A stretch of 64,000 nucleotides of DNA from Diploscapter coronatus (taxonomy: Eukaryota; Nematoda; Chromadorea; Rhabditida; Rhabditidae), in contig OZ038422.1 of the NCBI GenBank assembly GCA_964036155.1, positions 67,541,201-67,605,200 of the forward strand, written 5' to 3'. The position numbers and the translations under genes are program-made. Shown here one piece after another: positions 37,401 through 47,445 of the stretch (position 1 is its first letter; the number at the start of each line of letters is the position of its first letter). Under the pieces are notes generated by a model. The model had not been told where the DNA came from, did not search any database, and saw only the letters and a program-made list of their open reading frames with translations.

Positions 37401-40400
37401 CGGGAATGAAACATCCTTCTCATGCGATAATTATTTGGCTGCAATTCAGATTCAACCCTGCCCACTACATGTGTCTGGAGAGTGTGGGAGACGTCAAACT
37501 GAAAGTAACTTGCGATAGAGGAGGAGCCGATTCGAAAAGTACTGTCCAAGTACATTACAGGTTGAATTTTAAGTTATTCTTCTTTTCTAATTGTAAGTTT
37601 TTTTTCAGGACAATCGCCGACACTGCACAAGAACAGTCAGATTTCATTCCGAAGGAAGGAACAATCACATTCCCGCCTGGAGTTAATGAGCGAGAGATAT
37701 CTGTTGAAATTGTCGACAATGACATCTACGAGGATGATGAGCAATTCATGGTCCGATTGTCGCAGGTATCTCTTTTTAAGACTTGATTTACAATTGCGAG
37801 CGAGTTTTGAACAATGCATCAGTATTGAAATGCTTCAATACGTATAGATTTTGCTGAAATCATTTTTTTTTCGAAAATTTGTTGACCTTCAAATGATATA
37901 GGTTGAAAACGAATCTAAAACTTTTCATCTCATTTGGTACATGGATAATTCGAAAATCACTCATCGAAAATGTCATGCTCTGTTAAAAACTTCTGTATTG
38001 AGCTATGTGAGAAACTCGATCCCGCATATACTTTACAAGTTAAGAAAATCAGGCCATACCCCATTTGAAATCGACTTTTCAACGCAGCTGGCCAAATTTC
38101 GCTTTTAATTACTATCAGGGGCGAGACGGAAGTTCCGATTCTGATTCCGACTTCGCGAAAAATTCAAATCATCCAAATAATTGACCTACTATACTAGCTG
38201 GATTGCGATTCCGCCATCTTCCTCATTTTCAACCATAAAAACTCAAGAAAATCCTTTAATTGATCGAATTGCACTGCAACCTGCATGAAGCCTATCGAAA
38301 ACACTAAGAGTTAATTGGCCAATTACCTAATTAATTGGAACATAATTATCAAAACTAATTAACGAAAACAGTCATTAAAACGCTAAATTCGTTTAAAAAT
38401 TAGACTAGCTACGTTGAACAGTCGATTTCGAATGGGGTGTAGCCTGATTTTCCTGACTTGTAAAATGTGTGCAGAATTGAGTTTCTCACATAGCGCAATG
38501 CGTCACAATATTTTATTTTACCGTTCGATATTAACAAATGATAATTCTTGAATATTTCTGACTACTCAATACTTCATTCATTTTTACATGCTTCATAATA
38601 TGTTCTTTCAGCCCCGCGCCTTCAACCAAGAATCATTCGTTCAAGTGCCAGTCCGTTTGGGAGCAGCGAGCACAGCCACAGTCCTGATTGTGGATGACGA
38701 TCACGCTGGAGCATTTGGATTCGAGAGCGAGAAGTTCAAAGTGTCTGAAAGTGCAGGAGAATTTGTTGCCGAAGTAGTGCGTACTAGAGGTATGTCTGGC
38801 TATAATATTTCTACTCTAATCACTCATTTCGTTTTTAACATTCTCCAGTACCAAGAAATCATTATGTTATTTCAGTTTTATCGTTCCATAATATTCAGAT
38901 TGATAATCCACTACTTTGCAGGTGCAAGAGGAGAAGTATCAATTCCATACAAGACTGTGGATGGACAGGCAAAGGCTGGCAAAGACTATGAGCACCGGGA
39001 AGGTGTGCTCAGATTCAAGGATAATCAGACAAAGTAGAAATGTTCTTTAAAATTCTATTAAATCGACGAATTTATAACAACCCACAGCTAATACTTAATT
39101 TTCGCACGTTGTAACATTTTGTCAAATTTAAAGCACTAAAAATAAGGAAATGAAGTCTGCGCGACTTTTAGAGCAACTCAATGTGTTTCATTTTCTGATA
39201 AACATTAGTCATGAACTTCTGTGAAATGTAGGAAAAGCTTTCTTTACTCTCCTTCTAAAACAGTTTTTCAATATAATTATCAACTCATCAAATTTCAGAG
39301 CAGAAATTCACATTCCAATTGTGAACGACACGGAATACGAGAAATCGGAGGATTTCTACATCGAATTGAGCGAGCCGGTCTGGCACAAGAACATCGGGGA
39401 GAATGTAAGTGCTTCAGTTGCTTTGCTATTCCATCCAATGGTTTGCGACTTCCTGCTGACCAATTCATTTCCATTCCATTTCTATCCTTTTATCTGCCAT
39501 CTGACTGTAGAATAGTTAGACAACTAGACAAGCAAGGCTGCGCAATGAGCAATAGCCAGACAACGCAAAGCAATGCAAGGCAGTCACCCATTATTGTCTC
39601 AATTCATCAATTTATAACAGCATTCTGCAAACAGTCCATATAATCAGTCACTTATCTCTTACCGTTTATAGCCTGAAATACAAGTTGTTAAACCTGAAAA
39701 GCCACGCAGAAAGAAGAGGAAAAAGGTAAGGTCATAGGTAAACATAATCCGTGCACCTCCTATTTTCGATAGGAGCATTTTCGAAGGGTTGAGTAATGAA
39801 TTTTACATAAAGTATTGATTTCAAGTCCGAATTGATAAAGATAGTTTTATCGAAACGAACTTCTTCTGAATTTTATGAATGGATTACAGGGTGCGTCAAA
39901 AGTCTAGGCCGCTTAGAATATTCTTAGAAGACTTTCTAAAAGCTTAAATTTTACAATTTTCTAAGCTAGAACTTCATCTACATAGTTTGGTTCATTTGGT
40001 AACGAACCCTTCACTCTCTACGGTTCCAAATTCAAAAGTAAAAGTGGTCTAAATTTTTGGTGCACGCTAAATATCGTATTTTTCGTAAATGTGTTTACGA
40101 TTCGGAAATTAATCAGCTTCTCGAAAATGCTCAACAATCAGCCCTTCTGCTCCTGTGTCATTTCCCCTATTCACTTACACGAATTCACCTTTACATTCAC
40201 TAACTTTCCCATTTCCTACTAATCACAAGCAGTTTCACGTTCAACTTCACCCGTCTTTCGCCGAGTCGAAGCAAATGATGAAATTCCATTATCAATTTTC
40301 CGAGCAAAAATAATACTAACCGAAAGATATTGCTTTGTAGAAAAAATCAAACCTAATAATTTCCTATAAAATAATCACTCACGGTTCATTTTTATATTAG

Positions 40401-42450
40401 TTTACAAAAAAACTCAAATTTGCAAGATGAAGATCACCTTTTTATGGTTAAGAAGTTCATAAAACTCAATCGAAAAGCAATATCTAATCACGAAAATAAC
40501 ACAAACCACTTTCCTTCGTTGCAAAATTATAAGTTTATCATTTACCACAACCATTACGTTACCCTTTTGTTGTTTCATTTGCTTTTCAAACTGCGGACTT
40601 CTATTTGGAATGGTCGAATTTTTGCGTTCTTTCGCATACTTTTTCCATGGGTTCCTTTCAAAATCACAGCAGTTTAGAAATACGCACACTGGTGTTTAGT
40701 GAATTCAGAAAAATTATTATGGAATTGCGAATGAAGTACAACTTTTCAGGATGAAGGAATCGAGGGAAAACCTATGCTGTCTTTGGCTCAGTGCAAGGTT
40801 AGCATCACAGAGGACAAGGTGTTCAGGAACTTCATCGACAAGGTGAGAAAAGTCGAAATAATCCGTAAATTTCAATTTCCTATGAAAAATGTTTCTAGTC
40901 CATTTTCCTTTTTTAAACCAACCAGTGAAATAAGCAGCACAAAATGTTTTTTTTTTCATTTGAACTTGAACTAATGAAGATAATGTTTGATTCAGGCAAT
41001 GACAATTGGAGGAGTGTCGATTATGGTGGGCACTTCGAGCTGGAAGCAGCAATTCAAAGAGGCCATCACTTTGGAGCCTGAAGAGGAGGGAGGGCAGATC
41101 ACCCTCAAGGACAAGATCATGCACTACGTTTCGTTGCCTTGGAAGCTTCTATTCGCTCTCATCCCACCTACCGACTACTATAAAGGTAATTTCTTTTATT
41201 CAGAAAAAAACATTCCAGAAATTGGATAGTCAATAAGTCATGCATTTACTTCGAATGAAATTTATATTCTTACTAAGAGCAAGCTTTTATCAATTCGAAA
41301 TCGGCAATAGTTATTTAAAATCACAAATTTACAATGATCTTCATTCATAAAATACGTTTTAATCTTAGGATGGGTCTGTTTCTTCGTAGCGATATTTATG
41401 ATCGGATTGCTGACAGCCGTAATAGGCGATGTGGCTTCGCACTTCGGGTGCACCGTCGGGTTGAAAGACTCGGTTACTGCAGTCTCTCTCGTTGCAATGG
41501 GAACTTCTCTGCCAGGTCTGACGTTGCAGGCATCATTCATTCACTCCATGATTTTCTTACAGACACATTTGCATCGAAAACTGCCGCTATCCAAGACAAA
41601 TGGGCAGACTCTTCTATCGGCAACGTTACTGGATCTAACGCTGTAAATGTTTTCCTCGGTATAGGAATCGCTTGGGCGATTGCCTCGTTCGTGCACTTCT
41701 ATAGAGGAACGAAATTCGTGTAAGTCAATTTGAATTTCATGATTCCTTTTAAACTATTTAAAAGGATAGCTATTTTATGCTATTAAAGAATGAAGGGGTG
41801 AACATAATAAGATAGATTTAAGCATGAAATTATGAACAGAAATATTGAGTCACCTTTATTTCATGACTGATTAAGAAGATTCAAAACACTTGATGGAATC
41901 TAGTCGGGTTGAAATTTGTCATAAATTCATGTCTTGCATAGTCCAATATGGTTGCCAAATTTCACATGAACCTGTTGACTAAAAGCTTTCCTGAAAATCG
42001 ACTCTGAAATAGGTGTTACCTAATACCTTTTATCCATCATCGTTTTTTATGAGTTAAAATACAGCATAACTCCCATTGAACTAAAATGTGATTGTAAATT
42101 GAACTTTAAGATCAAACCTAAATTATTGTTGAATTTCTGGAAAAATACTTATTTATCATCAGACAATTATAGAACAACTTGCAGAGTCCATGCTGGTTCA
42201 TTAGCATTTTCCGTTACAATGTTCCTGATTGGCTCCACAATTTGTATATTCTTACTTCAATATAGGAGGTATGAGATATGCTTTCATCCAGGTTGTCAAT
42301 TTTAATTTTAGGTTCAGCAAAAATGTTCATGCTGAGCTTGGAGGGCCTACGGGCTGCAAAAAGATATCAGGATTTATCTTTTTCGGAGTTTGGGTAGTCT
42401 ACTTAACACTAGCTTGTCTAGAAGCCTATTGTATCATTCCTGGATTTTAA
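34409..42450 (+). CDS. NCX-type Na+/Ca2+ exchanger
   Basis: Plasma-membrane antiporter that expels Ca2+ in exchange for Na+ (SLC8 family; C. elegans ncx-1/ncx-2 class). Twenty-five exons in consistent phase give 892 residues, close to the family's 880-970. It starts with a signal peptide (SIASILLLAVAVAA) and N-terminal membrane helices. The alpha-1 repeat reads LMALGSSAPEILLSVIEIF, then GDLGPSTIVGSAAFNLFV. The large cytosolic loop holds two Calx-beta domains: CBD1 near residues 385-510, with the Ca2+-site string VLIVDDDHAGAF, and CBD2 near 510-640. The alpha-2 repeat has AVSLVAMGTSLPDTFASK and SSIGNVTGSNAVNVFLGIG. The end, LEAYCIIPGF, is typical. Exon 12 (36928-37027) is followed by a GC-AG intron. 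Exon 19 (39672-39725) is a 54-base basic mini-exon in the CBD2 region, where vertebrate NCX is alternatively spliced. An acceptor lies at about 34395. Which ncx paralogue this is cannot be settled by eye. Confidence 0.95.
37028..37073 (+). other. GC-AG intron in the exchanger gene
   Basis: The exon ending in RAFYRIQ is followed by CAG/GCAAGATTT, and the next exon (TCAACTCGAAAA, for STRK) begins 46 bases later after AATTCAG. The reading frame and family similarity need this join, and no GT donor is available. The donor matches the strong consensus known for GC-AG introns. Confidence 0.75.
38002..38494. mobile_element. Foldback element in an exchanger intron
   Basis: Arms at 38002-38083 and 38413-38494, each 82 bases, are inverted copies with about 12 differences by eye, nearly all transitions. 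Weaker similarity extends into the loop. No coding capacity. It lies in the intron between the exons ending at 37765 and starting at 38612. Confidence 0.65.
39887..40067. mobile_element. TA-flanked MITE, mariner-like ends
   Basis: The left end CAGGGTGCGTCAAAAGTCTA and the right end (reverse complement GCGTGCACCAAAAATTTAGA) are similar inverted ends about 180 bases apart. TA lies directly outside both (39885-39886 and 40068-40069). The TA flanks suggest a Tc1/mariner-type non-autonomous element. It sits in the exchanger intron after the basic mini-exon. Confidence 0.5.
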
Positions 42451-42960
42451 ATTTACTGAATTAGATAGAGACTATTTAATCACTATTAAATTACAAAAAG
42501 CATAGTAATATCACTATTATCTAGAATATTACATTCTCTTCGAAAAATATTCCAAATTTTACTGATCAACAAAACAACTCGAAACATTTCTCGTTGCTGA
42601 ACGAATATGCAAGTTTCTTTCTAAAATTTGTAAATAACAAGACTAAATTCAGAATAGGTACCAGTTTATTCTAAATTTGTTATTTATGAATTGCCGAACC
42701 TTCCAATTGACTGTTATGAGCTTTTCTTACAAACTCTGTGCCCCATTCTTATCAATTTATCATGTTTCTTCCTCTTTCTCCCCGAAACTTCTCGTTCTCC
42801 TGATGCTGAACTATTGCAAATGCAGGTTGAAGATTTTTTCCTAATTCATTAAATTAAATTTGTTTAAAAATAGTATAAATTCAGAGTTTAGCAATACTAC
42901 ATACATGTACAAAATTTATTAATTGAGCAATCGAATTCAAAACAACAAGATCGTCGTAAT
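42451..42960. other. Convergent 3' ends of exchanger and protease genes
   Basis: About 510 AT-rich bases between two convergent stop codons, probably the two 3' UTRs. No separate gene is visible. Confidence 0.55.
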
Positions 42961-45730
42961 TTACTGTCTTCTTGCATCGGTCTGCAGCGAAGGAGCGAAG
43001 CCTAAATTTGGGAAAATTAATATCTTCGAAAACGTCTTTAGAGTCATTCATTTTATTTACAGTAATTTTGACACATCACGATATTTCTGTATTAAAATTA
43101 CAAATGTCATATTTTTTACCAATTCTTTGTTGTCCAATGTCATAAATGTTGCAGTCTAAAACGAAATTCTAATTCCTAAAAATTGAAAAAAAAAAACTTA
43201 CATTGACGAATGAGAGGATCTCCCAAAATCCAGCTCCTGTAAATATTTGATCTAATCATTTCTCTAAAATAGTTTCTTACGGGCCAAATCCGAAGCTTTC
43301 CCATCCTTAAATATTGACATCAGAAATTTTAAAAAATAATTGAAGTTGCTGCTTGAAGTAATTTCATGAATTGGTAAGAGTTTCAATGCCTTTTTTCTCT
43401 TTAAACAATTTTTCTTCAAGCTACAGAGTATGCATTTTCAAACTTACCGAAAAATGCAAAGAAGCAGGTTCCGTCGCCAACCTAAAATTCTGCAATATTT
43501 CATTTTACATCGTGGTCGACTTATCGGAATGATATAATTGACGGTTTGAATCGAATAGACATTAGCACCGATAGTGATGTCGAATGTTCCAGGATTGGCA
43601 TTGCAATCTAATATCAAAAGATTGCATATTACATATCAGGATGATAAGAAAATTGTGTATCATGTCATATTTCCACTCTTCACTTATACATTAGTGGATT
43701 CAGGTTTTGTCAGTTTAAAAAAAAACATCGGAATACAATTGAAAAAAAAATGGTGGGATTAAAGTTTAACTCATTTTTCAATACATAATGATAAAATAAC
43801 ATGGCCTATTGATCAAATTTTATATCTATGCTCAGATATTATTTACCGATGTAATATGTCTCTTCTGAAGCCTTATATTTAGCTCCGGCAGCAGATGCGA
43901 GCGCTTTTACAGCGGAGTTAGTTCCTCTTAAAATAATCAAATTATTAGGTTTTGTCTGTAACTTGGCATATCAATGAATGATGTTCCGGTGTCCGAAATG
44001 ACTTGCCATCCTTTGTTGTTGTTATTTGAAGTATACGAGCCAAGTTTGATGTTGGTCATTTTGAATTGCCAATAGGTAGCGCTGGAAAGTGGCTCATAGG
44101 CAATCAGTGGGCCACAATTCGTTGAATCCACAGCTCCGTAGGTGAAGACACCTTAATGAATAATTCAGCAAAAATGGCATTTCTGAGTCCAGGGTTCTAA
44201 ATGAGCCGAACATTTTCAGCCCGGTCCGACTCGCAAAATACGGACCGGATCGTTAGAACCCTATCTTAACCCTAAATCTGGAAGAGTGAAAATAGGGGAG
44301 AAGAAAGCGATTTTAGGCCAGTCCCTCCCTTTCACATTCTATTTTTACTTTCTAACACACTGAAAAATAATCATGCACCACTTTGCATCTTCCAGATTAA
44401 TGACCGAACAACATATTTTCGCAATAATAATCATTTTCAATCGTACCACCAGACACTCCGTTAGCTGCCCCTCGATGATCCAAAAATACTGTGAACAGCG
44501 GCTGATCCAAAAGTCCTAAGGAGGAAATTTCAAATTACATCGAAGTACGGTGTAAATCTCTACCTTGATTGATGGCATTGATGAGGGGGGGAACGACTCC
44601 ATCCACTGCCAGCGATGTGAAGGCTAGACCGGCAATGCCGTCGCCCGCATCGTCTTTCCAGTCGGCCGATATGTGGGATGCTAGAAAATATACAGTGCCG
44701 AGTAAAAGTTTGAAAACGTATATTTTTCTCTCGTATTCATTGGCTCAGTGATTTTCTCAAATCTGATTCCCCTGAGATTTGGCACTAAGTGAACACACAA
44801 ATAGTCATATTGCTATGCCAAATTTCAGATGAATTTGATAATGATTTTATGTGCGCAAAGGATAGTCCAGAATATGAGTTTTCAAACTTTCCCCACTACT
44901 GTAAAATATAATTATCAGATATGAAGACTATAAACCTAATCCAAAGGTTGTTTTCGGCACGGTTAGTTGAGGCTCGCCAATTCCACCAAACTTAAACAAG
45001 ATTTTTTTATGAATGAAAGTCACGTAATATTCTTACTCTCACGGTGTCTTCACCTAAAAATCGGAGCATTTTTGGTTCTGTCCTGGCGTCGGAATTGCAA
45101 AGGTGCCAGCGCGGTTGCTGCTCCTATGCAATTTTGACGCCTGGTAACTCAGGACCAAGAATCCCCCTGGCGTCTCCTTCTCCATATTGGATGCTCCACG
45201 CTCTTCCATTCGGCACGAATGTCGATGATTTATCCGTCGCAAACTTGTTCTTGCCATCGCATGAGCTGCAACACATTATTTACGAAGAGTAAGTACCATC
45301 TTCATATGTTTGATTCTCAGAGTTGACAATAATGTAGAAGTCTAATTACTTGTGCGTCAGGAAAGAGCTTACCTATCGCAGGCCGTGTACGGTACCCATA
45401 AATTTGACGAGCCGGTATCGAGCACGATCAGAAATTGCTGATCAGGCGTTCCCAACGTCATATTGCCTTCATATTCCATGTCGCCGTAATCGAATACCGG
45501 ATGGGAGAGTGAATCGAGATTCGATATCTTTGCGCTCATCAGTCGAATCTCCTCTTTGTGTTGCAGATACGCTTCATATTCTCCTTAAATTATTCATGCA
45601 TTACTGAGGTCGGCATAAATAAACCATTTCTGATCATCCGAATTCTCCTCGACTCCTTCCATCTCAAGTTATGCTGAACTACGCCTGCGGATACAAGACC
45701 TATTAAAAGAGCACACAACAGAAGCCGCAT
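42961..45730 (-). CDS. Pepsin-like aspartic protease (cathepsin D/E family)
   Basis: Secreted or lysosomal endopeptidase of family A1, probably digestive. Fifteen short exons in consistent phase give 401 residues: 45625-45730, 45373-45583, 45156-45265, 45037-45053, 44936-44990, 44564-44680, 44447-44515, 43963-44151, 43847-43924, 43525-43607, 43448-43481, 43281-43305, 43202-43236, 43120-43155 and 42961-43001. It has a signal peptide (MRLLLCALLIGLVSAG), a propeptide, the first catalytic motif LDTGSSNLWVPYTAC, the flap IQYGEGDARGILGEDTVRFG, the second catalytic motif ISDTGTSFIDMP, and the terminal SWILGDPLIRQY, CNIYDIGQQRIGF. Both catalytic aspartates are present. The splice acceptor abuts the ATG, so the trans-spliced leader would be almost absent. 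One intron (43482-43524) seems to begin with AT rather than GT, and exon 4 is only 17 bases. Clearly A1 family; the subgroup is not assigned. Confidence 0.93.
44192..44261. repeat. Small hairpin element in a protease intron
   Basis: GGGTTCTAA at 44192-44200 is matched by TTAGAACCC at 44253-44261, and an inner pair CCGGTCCG (44221-44228) with CGGACCGG (44241-44248) adds a second stem. The two nested perfect pairs make chance unlikely. No coding capacity. Confidence 0.55.
44693..44901. mobile_element. TA-flanked Tc1/mariner-like MITE in a protease intron
   Basis: The left end CAGTGCCGAGTAAAAGTTTG and the right end (reverse complement CAGTAGTGGGGAAAGTTTGA) match over about 25 bases in inverted orientation, 209 bases in total. 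TA lies just outside each end (44691-44692 and 44902-44903), the Tc1/mariner target-site signature. It lies in the intron between protease exons 44936-44990 and 44564-44680. Confidence 0.65.
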
Positions 45731-47445
45731 CTGCAATAATTTAGTAAAATGTTCGCTAAAAAGTGGGGTGAAATCATCTGTATCACTTTTAGCAATGTAG
45801 AGGACGCAAGTGAAGTCAATTTTTTTAAGCGAAATTTTCTTAGGGATTTTTCGTATTCGACTATTTTCCAAGATACTTTTCAAAATTTAACGAAAATGAC
45901 AATCTGCTACTGAGACTATTGTTATAAACTAAGCCTATGTAATAGAGTTTCAAATTGAAATATTTGTACAATGACACGAAACGTAATGTCTGCTGGACAA
46001 TCAGCCAACAGCTATCAAATTGGCAAATGGGCAATGCGTTCAGATTAGACAGGCTTATATGAAAGCTGAAAAACGGAACTAAAACTGAGAATTAAAGAGA
46101 TAAAATACGCAAATAAGTGCTAATAGCATTAACTGTATATACTGCAGGGCATCACTACACCAGAGCACAAGTGAGCCGAAATTTTGACTTGGACTACAAA
46201 AATTTACTGATTATGTATCGCTTAATGGCTGAACATTAATGATATAAAATCAAGTAATCATCTTAAAAAAGTCGTAAAAATTTAATATTGAGACCATAAC
46301 ATGTAGAGAACATCAAGTATGAATGTAATTTGTGTTGGAATGAAAGAAGCATTGATAAAACTCTCAGAATGCAGCAATTTATTGCTTTGTGCTCGATCTG
46401 TTCAGTAAAAAGACTCGATTAACGATAATTAAATTAATAATCAGTAATTAAAATGACCAATTAATGAGAATGACGAAATGACATATCAGCAATTCAGAAC
46501 TAATGCGTATTCTCTGATCGGATAATTACATAATGGAGCAGACTGATAATGTCATTAGCAAGTACCAGTTTTGTTTATTCGTGATTGTAGCATCCGGAAA
46601 TAATAAAAGCGAGAAGTAAACTCGGAAGAAAATGTCAAGAAAAAAATCATGCAGCAAGAATCAGTTGCAAAAAAAATACTTGAAACACGTTAATATTTCA
46701 GGGCTAAGAATTACATATCTTGGAGGCGAATTTTCAGACTGTTATGAAAGAAGCTACAAATTATGCGGAGGTAAAAATGTCAACTCCCTTGTCGTACAAA
46801 AAGTAATGATAGGTTGGGTTGCATTTTTAATGAATCGCAACTTATTTAGGGTCCACAAGTGATTTTGCGAAATCGATGTTAGTGTTCCAAAACCTATACC
46901 ATTTTGAATTAGGCTTGCTCTGGAAAGCACTAACTAGTTTACCTTTTCCAAGCCCATGCTTCTATCAAAAGTTGTGCATTGCGTACTTGTATACTTTTGA
47001 AAATAGCGGCTTTCAAACAGGTTGCCATCAGCTTTCGTTGATTATTTTGAATTTCGTCTTAAAATATGCAGCGCATTCAGATCTACAAGACTATCATAGA
47101 TGTGTTATTGAAAGGCATCACCGTGCAGTTTCAGAAATTCATTTTTGTCGAAATTCGCTAACGACTAATTTTTGAACAATTTCTAAATATTCTGTAATTT
47201 TTCACCTTATTTTTGGTGAAATTCTATTGCCGCGATACTCATTTGGACGTTTGTAGAAGAAAAAGAATCATGAAATTGCCCAATTAGCGAGAACAATAAA
47301 TTCAGCCGATTTTTGCTTCACAACGTGGGCGGATCTTTCGAACTCTAAACTTATTCAACTTTATTATAAACTCCGGACCATAAAATAACAACAGAATGAT
47401 AATAAAGTAATTTGAAATAAATTTGTGGTATCATGAAAAAATATA
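45731..47445. other. Spacer between the protease and DUF4139 genes
   Basis: About 1.7 kb upstream of the protease gene and downstream of the next minus-strand gene. Frames at 46632-46862 and 46876-47175 on the plus strand are moderately protein-like but lack splice context or a recognised family. No repeat or RNA gene is visible. Confidence 0.45.

Noticed and set aside
46632..46862. 76-codon plus-strand frame
   Set aside because: Starts in a lysine-rich A-tract and has no recognised domain or splice context.
46876..47175. 99-codon plus-strand frame, with antisense frame also protein-like
   Set aside because: Composition is acceptable but there is no family, no splice partner, and the antisense frame is interrupted by several stops; left as a note in the spacer entry.
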